From: VGBK01 sp964354255
GTDB lineage: Bacteria > Actinomycetota > Acidimicrobiia > Spongiisociales > UBA11373
Length of the DNA: 21,730 nucleotides
NCBI GenBank assembly: GCA_964354255.1
Contig: CAYGYX010000037.1
Coordinates: 1-21,730, forward strand
Direction: 5' to 3'
Both the position numbers and the translations under genes were made by a program. Every line of letters starts with the position of its first letter. The first letter of the stretch is position 1. Positions 7,378 to 13,096 of this stretch are shown piece after piece. Below the pieces are notes generated by a model. The model did no database searches. It was not told the DNA's origin and saw only the letters and a list, made by a program, of their open reading frames with translations.

Positions 7378-7399
7378 CGTCCTCTGCAGCCGGAGGACG
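7378..7399 (-). promoter_or_regulatory. Perfect hairpin covering the ribosome-binding site of the AOR gene
   Basis: Seven consecutive base pairs (CGTCCTC at 7378-7384 with GAGGACG at 7393-7399, 8-nt loop) form one base upstream of the AOR start codon. On the minus-strand transcript the start-proximal arm contains the Shine-Dalgarno-like GAGGA, so folding would hide it. Confidence 0.45.
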
Positions 7400-7425
7400 A
7401 AGGGCCCGCCCTCAGCGGCGGCTCT

Positions 7426-7431
7426 AGGCTA
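7426..7431 (-). promoter_or_regulatory. Possible -10 element (TAGCCT) for the AOR gene
   Basis: TAGCCT on the minus strand lies about 50 bases upstream of the AOR ATG. The site is almost palindromic: read on the plus strand the overlapping hexamer 7425-7430 is TAGGCT, so the same spot could also serve the aminotransferase gene. No -35 box is convincing. Confidence 0.3.
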
Positions 7432-7538
7432 CCCACCATCCGGAAGAGCCTGCCAGCCGGCGGGGTCGGGCGTGCCCGGGACGGCGTTCCCGGCCTGGCC
7501 CCGACCGGGCCGGGCGGGCGCGAGGAGGAGTTGAGCCC

Positions 7539-8819
7539 GTGGTCACCAACGCCGAGTTGCAGCAGCGCCGGGCCGCGGCCGTGGCCGACGGCTGGGCGAG
7601 CGTCTATTCCTTCTACGCCGAGCGAGCCTCCAACGCCGAGATCTGGGACGTCGAGGGGGGCCGCCACATCGACTTCGCCGGGGGCATCGCCTCGCTCAAC
7701 AGCGGGCACCTGCACCCCAGGGTCCGGGCGGCGGTGGCCGCCCAGTTGGAGAAGTACGCCCACACCTGTTTCGTGGTGGTCCCCTACGAGCCTGCCGTCG
7801 CCCTCGCCGAGCGCCTCAACGCCCTCGTCCCCGGCAGCACTCCCAAGAAGACCCTGCTGATCAACTCGGGCGCCGAAGCGATCGAGAACGCGGTGAAGAT
7901 CGCCCGCCGCTTCACCGGCCGCCCCGGGATCGTCGCCTTCTCCGGCGCCTTCCACGGCCGCACGATGATGGCCATGGCCCTCACCGGCAAGATGTCCCCC
8001 TACAAGCTGGGCTTCGGGCCCTTCCCCGGCGATGTGTTCCGCATCCCCTACCCCTACCCGTATCGCGGGGTGAGCCTGGACGACTGCCTGGGGGCCCTGG
8101 ACCACGTCCTGAGGGAGGACGTCGAACCGGGCCGGGTGGCCGCCGTCCTGGTAGAGCCCGTGCTGGGCGAGGGCGGCTTCGTGGTGGGCCCTCCCGACCT
8201 GCTGCCGAGCTTGCGCGCGGTCTGCGACCGCCACGGCATGCTGCTCATCGTCGACGAGATCCAGACCGGCTTCGGGCGGACCGGCCGCCTGTTCGCCAGC
8301 GAGTGGTCGGGGATCGAGGCGGACCTGATGACCTTGGCCAAGAGCCTGGGCGGGGGGTTCCCGCTGGCCGCCGTGGTGGGCAAGGCCCCGATCATGGACT
8401 CGGTGCAGCGGGGCGGCATCGGCGGGACCTTCAGCGGCTCGCCCATCAGCTGCGCCGCTGCCCTGGCGGTGCTCGATGTGTTCGAGGAGGAGCACCTGGT
8501 CGAGCGGGCGCAGGTGATCGGGCAACTGCTCATCCGGCGGCTCACCATGATGGCGGAGCGCTTCCCCGAGATCGGCGAGGTGCGGGGCCTGGGAGCCATG
8601 GTGGCGATCGAGTTGGTGACGGACCGGGGGACGAGGGAGCCCGCCACCGATCTGACCCGGGCCCTGCTCCGCACCGTGGGCGAGCGCGGCCTGGTGCTGC
8701 TCTCCGCCGGCGAGGACGCCAACGTGGTCCGGTTCCTGGTGCCCCTCACCGCCTCGGACGAGATCGTCGCGGAGGGACTCGACATTATCGAGGGCGCCCT
8801 GGCCGATCTGACCGCGTAA
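7539..8819 (+). CDS. gabT: 4-aminobutyrate aminotransferase-like class III aminotransferase
   Basis: This 426-residue PLP enzyme starts at a GTG with a GAGGAGGAG site (7522-7530) 8 bases upstream. Class III aminotransferase features are complete: 'LHPRVRAAV' near the N-terminus, 'NSGAEAIENAVKIAR' (cofactor phosphate contact), 'FSGAFHGRT', 'VDEIQTGFGRTG' with Asp239 binding the pyridine nitrogen, and 'LAKSLGGGFPLAAVVG' with the Schiff-base lysine Lys268. These two residue numbers equal those of E. coli GabT. The usual reaction moves the amino group of 4-aminobutyrate to 2-oxoglutarate, giving succinic semialdehyde and glutamate. Related omega-amino acids are possible substrates. No GabD dehydrogenase lies beside it; the divergent AOR gene may take that role (inference). 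Confidence 0.9.
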   Translation: MVTNAELQQRRAAAVADGWASVYSFYAERASNAEIWDVEGGRHIDFAGGIASLNSGHLHPRVRAAVAAQLEKYAHTCFVVVPYEPAVALAERLNALVPGSTPKKTLLINSGAEAIENAVKIARRFTGRPGIVAFSGAFHGRTMMAMALTGKMSPYKLGFGPFPGDVFRIPYPYPYRGVSLDDCLGALDHVLREDVEPGRVAAVLVEPVLGEGGFVVGPPDLLPSLRAVCDRHGMLLIVDEIQTGFGRTGRLFASEWSGIEADLMTLAKSLGGGFPLAAVVGKAPIMDSVQRGGIGGTFSGSPISCAAALAVLDVFEEEHLVERAQVIGQLLIRRLTMMAERFPEIGEVRGLGAMVAIELVTDRGTREPATDLTRALLRTVGERGLVLLSAGEDANVVRFLVPLTASDEIVAEGLDIIEGALADLTA

Positions 8820-8858
8820 GGGAGCCGGTCCGGCACGGCCCGGCGCCGCGCGTCGGGG

Positions 8859-8930
8859 AGCCGGAGGGGGGATTCGAACCCCCGACCTGCTCATTACGAG
8901 TGAGCTGCTCTACCCCTGAGCTACTCCGGC
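8859..8930 (-). tRNA. tRNA-Thr (anticodon CGU)
   Basis: A 72-nt cloverleaf reads on the minus strand: 7-bp acceptor stem (GCCGGAG with CTCCGGC), D-arm GCTC/GAGC, anticodon stem GCTCA/TGAGC with loop CTCGTAA (anticodon CGT, reading ACG), 5-nt variable loop, and T-arm GGGGG-TTCGAAT-CCCCC. CCA is not encoded. The gene converges on the aminotransferase gene, whose stop is 39 bases away. On the minus strand TACCAT (8941-8946) sits 10 bases upstream of the 5' end and could be its -10 box. Confidence 0.95.
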
Positions 8931-8980
8931 TGGGAAGCGCATGGTACCGGCGCCTCCGGGGGTCACGGGCCGGGCCTTGG

Positions 8981-8986
8981 TAACCT
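8981..8986 (+). promoter_or_regulatory. Possible -10 element (TAACCT) for the sigma factor gene
   Basis: TAACCT lies about 24 bases before the preferred ATG at 9010 and fits the recurring TAnnCT pattern. I looked for a SigH/SigR-type GGAAT-N18-GTT autoregulatory promoter and did not find a good match; a GGAAG at 8933-8937 has no partner at the right distance. Confidence 0.35.
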
Positions 8987-9009
8987 GGTTTCCCGGCCCG
9001 GAGATGTGG

Positions 9010-9573
9010 ATGGCCGACCCGGCCACCTTCGAAGACGACGTCATGCCCCTGGTGCCCCAGCTGTACTCGGCGGCGCGGCGCATGACCCGCAACCAGGCCG
9101 ACGCCGAGGACGTGCTCCAGGAGACGCTGCTGCGGGCCTACCGCGGCTACCGCACTTTCAAGGCGGGCACCAACCTCCGGGCCTGGCTGTACCGCATCCT
9201 CACCAACACTTTCATCAACCGGTACCGGCAGCAGGCGCGCCAGCCGGCCGAGGTGGAGTTGGGTGAGTTGGAGGACCTGTACCTCTACCGCCGCCTCGGG
9301 CAGGGATCGGGCGCCGCCCGCAGCGCCGAGGATGAGGCTCTGGACCGCTTCGTCGATGAGGATGTCAAGGCGGCGGTGGAGGCTCTCCCCGAGATCTTCC
9401 GCATCCCGGTGCTGCTCGCCGACGTCGAGGGCTTCTCCTACAAGGAGATCGCCCGCATCATGGACGTGCCCATCGGCACCGTGATGTCGCGGCTCCACCG
9501 GGGAAGAAAGGCGCTGGAGAAGGCGTTGTGGGATATCACCGAGCGGCGAGGCACCGTGGGGACGTCGGCATGA
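9010..9573 (+). CDS. sigH: ECF RNA polymerase sigma factor, SigH/SigR type
   Basis: The protein has 187 residues from the ATG at 9010, which has GGAG (9000-9003) at a 6-base spacing. Upstream ATGs at 8941 and 9004 are in frame but have poorer sites. Region 2 is clear: 'FEDDVMPLVPQLYSAARRMT', 'DAEDVLQETLLRAYRGY' and 'NLRAWLYRILTNTFINRYR'. Region 4 is clear too: 'ALPEIFRIPVLLADVEGFS' followed by 'YKEIARIMDVPIGTVMSRLH'. These match mycobacterial SigH and Streptomyces SigR closely, the sigma factors that direct thiol-oxidative and heat stress genes when released from a zinc anti-sigma factor. The next gene encodes that type of anti-sigma factor and overlaps it by 4 bases, so the two are translationally coupled. 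Confidence 0.93.
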   Translation: MADPATFEDDVMPLVPQLYSAARRMTRNQADAEDVLQETLLRAYRGYRTFKAGTNLRAWLYRILTNTFINRYRQQARQPAEVELGELEDLYLYRRLGQGSGAARSAEDEALDRFVDEDVKAAVEALPEIFRIPVLLADVEGFSYKEIARIMDVPIGTVMSRLHRGRKALEKALWDITERRGTVGTSA

Positions 9574-9821
9574 AGCACAGCTGCGAGAAGGCCCTGTCCC
9601 TGGCGCATCGCTACATCGACGGCGAGATCATCTGGTTCCGGCGGGTGCGGGTGCAGTGGCACCTGCACCATTGCCAGCAGTGCGACGAGGGGTTCCTCTT
9701 CGAACGGCGCCTCAAGCAACGGGTGCACGATGGCTGCCACGAGGAAATGCCCATCGTGGTATACGAAAGGCTGAGGGCGGTTCTCAGGGAGTACTCCGAG
9801 GGCGAGGGCCTCACCCCCTAA
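9570..9821 (+). CDS. Zinc-binding anti-sigma factor (RsrA/RshA-like)
   Basis: This 83-residue protein starts at ATG 9570 within an ATGA overlap with the sigma gene stop. It carries the ZAS signature His31-x3-Cys35-x2-Cys38 ('HLHHCQQC'), an N-terminal Cys5 and a later Cys56, close to the pattern of RsrA and RshA. In those proteins zinc-held thiols oxidise to a disulfide and release the cognate sigma factor. The N-terminal helix (about 6-28) and HxxxCxxC together should grip the sigma factor. It is somewhat short (RsrA is about 105 residues) and the C-terminus is acidic. Activity as a redox switch is inferred from motif and gene order. Confidence 0.88.
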   Translation: MKHSCEKALSLAHRYIDGEIIWFRRVRVQWHLHHCQQCDEGFLFERRLKQRVHDGCHEEMPIVVYERLRAVLREYSEGEGLTP

Positions 9822-9829
9822 GGTGGCAG

Positions 9830-9844
9830 CCTCCCTCCGGGAGG
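9830..9844 (+). promoter_or_regulatory. Perfect hairpin covering the ribosome-binding site of the small zinc-type gene
   Basis: CCTCCC (9830-9835) pairs fully with GGGAGG (9839-9844) around a 3-nt loop TCC. The 3' arm is the Shine-Dalgarno sequence for the ATG at 9850, so the folded RNA would mask it. It begins 9 bases after the anti-sigma factor stop, so ribosomes finishing that gene could open the hairpin. Confidence 0.5.
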
Positions 9845-9849
9845 TATCG

Positions 9850-10041
9850 ATGTCGGAGATCCTCAAGGGCAATCGAGTCACCGGGAAGCTGCGCGCTCCC
9901 CGGTCGCACGACGGCGAGCGCCTCTGCGGCCACGCCGGCTGCCCCACCCGGCTGTCGCGGTACAACAACCGCGAGTTCTGCTACGCCCACGCCCCGACCC
10001 GCTTTCCCCGGCTGCGGGGGCGGGTGGTTCGCGAGACCTGA
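9850..10041 (+). CDS. Small Cys3His protein following the sigma/anti-sigma pair
   Basis: This gives a 63-residue basic protein from ATG 9850, chosen over the in-frame GTG at 9823 because GGGAGG sits 5 bases upstream of it. It contains Cys26-x4-Cys31-x12-Cys44-x2-His47, with 'CGHAGCPTRLSRYNNREFCYAH' spacing that would hold one zinc ion in a treble-clef or ribbon-like knuckle. It is flanked by an Arg/Lys-rich start and an Arg-rich tail, which could contact nucleic acid. I recognise the pattern from small actinobacterial proteins but cannot assign a function. Gene order suggests co-transcription with the sigma and anti-sigma genes. Confidence 0.8.
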   Translation: MSEILKGNRVTGKLRAPRSHDGERLCGHAGCPTRLSRYNNREFCYAHAPTRFPRLRGRVVRET

Positions 10042-10071
10042 GCCGCCCCGAGCGCGGCGTCGGCCGGGGGG

Positions 10072-10077
10072 TATGCT
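10072..10077 (+). promoter_or_regulatory. Possible -10 element (TATGCT) for the metalloprotease-tilS-hpt operon
   Basis: TATGCT sits 29 bases before the GTG at 10107. A transcript starting 7 bases downstream would begin at about 10084, where there is a GTG. An inverted pair CCGAGC (10048-10053) and GCTCGG (10075-10080) overlaps the element. Confidence 0.35.
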
Positions 10078-10106
10078 CGGCCGGTGATCCCCAACCACGG
10101 CTCCCG

Positions 10107-11138
10107 GTGAGCGCCGTCCACTGGCCGCTGGCCGCCGCAGTCGCCGCCCGACTGGCCGGCCGCTACCCGCTGGAGGGCAGCTACCACTTCGCCCTCCTCG
10201 ACCGGCAGGCCCCCGAGTTGGTGCGCCGGGCCGCCGAGCTGGTTTCGGCAGAGACTCGGCTGCTCTGGGCAGGGGAGCCGCAGGTGGCAGTGGTCACCCG
10301 GGCCGAGTGGGCCCGGGCCAACGTCGCCGCCTTCGGGCGCCTGCTGGCCCCGGCCGAGGCGAAGCTGGCCGCCTCCGGCGTGAAACTGGGGAGGCACCTT
10401 TCCGGCCGCCTGATGGGCGCCGAGGTGGGGGCGCTGGTCGGGGTGCTCGCCCGGCGGGTGCTCGGGCAGTACGAGCTGGTGGTTCCCACCGGTGACGGTG
10501 CCGGGGACACGGTGATGCTCGTCGGGGGCAACCTGCTGGCCATGGAGCGCCGCCACGAGTTCCGCCCCGCCGAGTTCCGTCTCTGGGTGGCGCTGCACGA
10601 GTGCACTCACCGGCTCCAGTTCACCGCCGTGCCCTGGCTGGGCCCTCACTTCCTCAGCCTGGTCGGCCGCCTCGTCGAGTCCTCGGCCGCCGAGCCGGGC
10701 CCGGTGTCACGCCTCGCCGGCGAGATGCGGGCCGCCGCTCGGGAGGGCCGGCCCCTCGTCGACGAGACCGGCCTCATGGGCTTGCTGGCCACCCCGGCGC
10801 AGCGGCAGCTCATCGATGAGGCCCAGGCCCTGATGAGCGTGTTGGAGGGGCACGGGCACGTGGTCATGGATCGCATCGGCGCTCGGCTGCTGGTGAGCCA
10901 GCACCGCATGTCGCAGGTGCTCAAGGCGCGGCGCCGGGACGCCCGCTTCTCCGCCTTCCTGCGGCTCACCGGCCTGGAGATGAAGATGAAGCAGTACGAG
11001 CTGGGGGAGCGCTTCATGCAGGCCGTCGAGCGCCGGGGGGGCTTCGAGGCGATCGACAGGGTCTGGGAGGGCCCGCAGAACCTGCCCACCCTCGACGAGA
11101 TTCGCTATCCATCGCGATGGCTGGAACGAGTGGCCTGA
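10107..11138 (+). CDS. Zinc-dependent metalloprotease-like protein (DUF2342/Zincin_2, Rv3626c-like)
   Basis: This 343-residue protein starts at GTG 10107. It carries a thermolysin-type zinc motif His164-Glu-Cys-Thr-His168 ('LHECTHRLQF'), preceded by 'FRLWVALHE' and followed by 'FLSLVGRLVES'. A later conserved segment 'LMSVLEGHGHVVMD' probably gives the third zinc ligand, and 'RRRDARFSAFLRLTGLEMKMKQYELG' is also typical of the family. Proteins of this family lie next to tilS and hpt in many actinobacteria, as Rv3626c does in M. tuberculosis, and have been called 'coenzyme F420 biosynthesis-associated', although proteolysis and substrate are unproven. Its end overlaps the tilS start by 22 bases. 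Confidence 0.87.
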   Translation: MSAVHWPLAAAVAARLAGRYPLEGSYHFALLDRQAPELVRRAAELVSAETRLLWAGEPQVAVVTRAEWARANVAAFGRLLAPAEAKLAASGVKLGRHLSGRLMGAEVGALVGVLARRVLGQYELVVPTGDGAGDTVMLVGGNLLAMERRHEFRPAEFRLWVALHECTHRLQFTAVPWLGPHFLSLVGRLVESSAAEPGPVSRLAGEMRAAAREGRPLVDETGLMGLLATPAQRQLIDEAQALMSVLEGHGHVVMDRIGARLLVSQHRMSQVLKARRRDARFSAFLRLTGLEMKMKQYELGERFMQAVERRGGFEAIDRVWEGPQNLPTLDEIRYPSRWLERVA

Positions 11139-12433
11139 CCGGCCCCGGGCGCTTCGTCCTCCAAGCCGTTGCCGGCGGGCTCCCCGATGCCCCGCTCCTC
11201 GTCGCCCTCGGCGGAGGGGCCGACAGCGCGGTGTGCGCCTGGGCGGCGGCGGCGCTGGGGCGCCGGGTGCGGACGGCCACCGTCGACCACCGCCTCCCCG
11301 CGTCGCCTTCCCTGATTGAGGCCGCCCGCCGGGCGGCCGCCCACCTCGGCCTCGATCATCGGCTGCTCCCCGCCCCGGCCGAGGGGCAGACGGAGGAGGC
11401 TCTGCGGCTGGCCCGCTACCGGGCCCTGGAGGCAGAGGCCCGGCCCGGCGAGCTCATCGTCACCGGGCACACCCGCGACGACCAGGCGGAGACGGTGCTC
11501 GCCAACCTGGTGCGGGGGGCGGGCACGCCCGGCCTGGCGGGCATCCCGGCTCGCCGGGGACGCTGGTGCCGGCCGCTGCTGGCGGTGAGCCGGGCAGACG
11601 CCCGGGCCGCGGCCGACGACCTGGGCCTGCCCTACGCCGACGACCCGGAGAACGAGGACCCGGCCCGGCGGCGCAACCTGCTGCGCCACCGGGTGATCCC
11701 TCTCCTCGAGGAGAGCGTGGGCCCGGGAGTGCGCCCTGCCCTGGCCCGGGCTGCCGGCCTGCTGGCCGCCGACGATGCCGAACTGGAACGGGCGGCCGGG
11801 GCGGTCCCCCTGCGCCGGGACCCCGACGCGCTGCGCCTCCCGGCCGCCGCCCTGTCCACCCTGCCGGAGCCGGTGGCCGGTCGGGCGGCGCGCCGTGCCC
11901 TGCGCCTGCTGCTCGACCCATACCCGGGGGTCGGTGACGACGTGCGGGCGGTGCTGCGGGTGGCCGTCGGCGAGGTGCCCTGCTTGCCGATCCAGGGCGG
12001 CTACCTCGCCTGCCGGGAGGGGCCGTGGGTGGCGCTGTGCCCGGCGGTGCCGCCGCCTCCACCCGGCCCCGTGCCGCTCCCCGTCCCCGGGGAGGCCTCG
12101 TTCGGCAACTGGCTGCTGGCGGCGGAGGGCCCGGTCCCCCGCACCGGGCCGGCTCCCCTCGGCCGGCGCCACGCCCTGGCCGACCCGGTGGTGGCCGCCG
12201 CCGGCCTCACCGTCCGAGCCGCCGCGCCGGGAGACCGGGTGGACACGGGTCGGGGCGCCAAGGCGGTGGCCGACGCGCTGCGCGAGGCCGGGGTGGCGGC
12301 CCGGCTGCGGCGGGATTGGCCGGTGGTGGAGTCGGGTGGCACAATCGCCTGGGTGGCGGGGGCTCGCCTCGCCGCCTGGGCGGCGCCCCGGGGGACCGCG
12401 GTGGTTGTGCTCCGGCTGAAGGAGATGCGGTGA
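11117..12433 (+). CDS. tilS: tRNA(Ile)-lysidine synthetase
   Basis: The 438-residue enzyme converts the wobble C of the CAU-anticodon tRNA-Ile to lysidine using ATP and lysine, so that it reads AUA. The N-terminal PP-loop ATPase domain is present: 'ALGGGADSAV' (Gly32-Gly-Gly-Ala-Asp36-Ser37), 'TATVDHRL', 'EEALRLARYRAL', 'VTGHTRDDQAETVL' and 'GLAGIPARRGRWCRPLLAVSRADARA'. Consensus has Ser at the first P-loop position (SGGxDS); here it is Gly32. The C-terminal half is Ala/Pro/Arg-rich and divergent, with 'RAAAPGDRV' matching the C-terminal TilS domain. It overlaps the metalloprotease gene by 22 bases and hpt by 4. Confidence 0.9.
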   Translation: MAGTSGLTGPGRFVLQAVAGGLPDAPLLVALGGGADSAVCAWAAAALGRRVRTATVDHRLPASPSLIEAARRAAAHLGLDHRLLPAPAEGQTEEALRLARYRALEAEARPGELIVTGHTRDDQAETVLANLVRGAGTPGLAGIPARRGRWCRPLLAVSRADARAAADDLGLPYADDPENEDPARRRNLLRHRVIPLLEESVGPGVRPALARAAGLLAADDAELERAAGAVPLRRDPDALRLPAAALSTLPEPVAGRAARRALRLLLDPYPGVGDDVRAVLRVAVGEVPCLPIQGGYLACREGPWVALCPAVPPPPPGPVPLPVPGEASFGNWLLAAEGPVPRTGPAPLGRRHALADPVVAAAGLTVRAAAPGDRVDTGRGAKAVADALREAGVAARLRRDWPVVESGGTIAWVAGARLAAWAAPRGTAVVVLRLKEMR

Positions 12434-12978
12434 GGATCGGCAGAGTGCTGATCTCGGCGCAACAGATACAGGATCGCCTGGCTGCGATGGGGGCCGAGAT
12501 CACCGCCGACTACCGGGACAAGGACCTGCTGCTGGTGGCGGTGCTCAAGGGGGCCTTCATGGTGATGGCCGACCTGTCCCGCCACATATCCCTGCCGGTG
12601 GACATGGACTTCATGGCGGTCTCCTCGTACGGGGAGTCCACCCGGACCTCGGGCGTGGTCCGCATCCTCAAAGACCTCGACCGGGAGATCAGCGGGCGCC
12701 ACGTGCTCATCGTCGAGGACATCATCGACTCCGGCCTCACGCTGCAGTACCTGCGGCGCAACCTGGAAGTGCGCCGGCCCGCTTCACTGGAGATCGTCAC
12801 CCTGCTCCTCAAGGCCGGCATCCAGGTGGTCCCGATGCAGGTGCGCTACGTGGGCTTTGAGATCCCGGCCGACTTCGTGATCGGCTACGGCCTGGACTAC
12901 ATCGGCCAGTACCGCAACCTGCCCTATGTGGCGATCATGGAAGAGGACGGCGAGGGGACCTCGCCGCCGCTCCCGTGA
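12430..12978 (+). CDS. hpt: Hypoxanthine(-guanine) phosphoribosyltransferase
   Basis: The protein has 182 residues from the GTG at 12430, inside a GTGA overlap with the tilS stop and with GGAG (12421-12424) 5 bases before it. It salvages hypoxanthine and guanine to IMP and GMP using PRPP. The PRPP-binding signature 'VEDIIDSGLT' (Glu96, Asp97, Asp100, Gly102, Thr104) is intact. 'VAVLKGAFMVMADLSR', the flexible loop around 'VSSYGESTRTSG' and 'ADFVIGYGLDYIGQYRNLPYVAIM' are also as expected. The tilS-hpt-ftsH order is widely conserved in bacteria. Confidence 0.95.
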   Translation: MRIGRVLISAQQIQDRLAAMGAEITADYRDKDLLLVAVLKGAFMVMADLSRHISLPVDMDFMAVSSYGESTRTSGVVRILKDLDREISGRHVLIVEDIIDSGLTLQYLRRNLEVRRPASLEIVTLLLKAGIQVVPMQVRYVGFEIPADFVIGYGLDYIGQYRNLPYVAIMEEDGEGTSPPLP

Positions 12979-13044
12979 GGGTCAAGGCGGCGGCCGTCCC
13001 TCCGATGAAAGAGCAGACGGGGCCGGGTAGCCGTCCAACGCTAA

Positions 13045-13050
13045 TAGCAT
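13045..13050 (+). promoter_or_regulatory. Possible -10 element (TAGCAT) for ftsH
   Basis: In the 118-bp gap before ftsH the only AT-richer spot is around 13041-13052. TAGCAT fits the TAnnnT pattern and would give a leader of about 40 bases. No -35 box is convincing, so read-through from hpt is also possible. Confidence 0.25.
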
Positions 13051-13096
13051 TCCCCGTGCAGGCCCAGGGCTGGGGACGCCCCGGCAGAGGAGCGAG

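Noticed and set aside
7377..8894. Upstream extension of the AOR frame to a 1115-residue protein
   Set aside because: The extra 506 residues are antisense to the aminotransferase gene and run into the tRNA; the first residues are the familiar product of reading a tRNA in that frame. A ribosome site and family length support the start at 7376.
8933..8958. SigH/SigR autoregulatory promoter (GGAAT-N18-GTT) before the sigma gene
   Set aside because: GGAAG is present at 8933-8937 but there is no GTT at the required spacing, and the site overlaps the tRNA gene's own upstream region.
8941..9009. Longer sigma factor start at ATG 8941
   Set aside because: The extra 23 residues do not match SigH-type N-termini, the site before 8941 is poor, and the ATG at 9010 has GGAG at ideal spacing.
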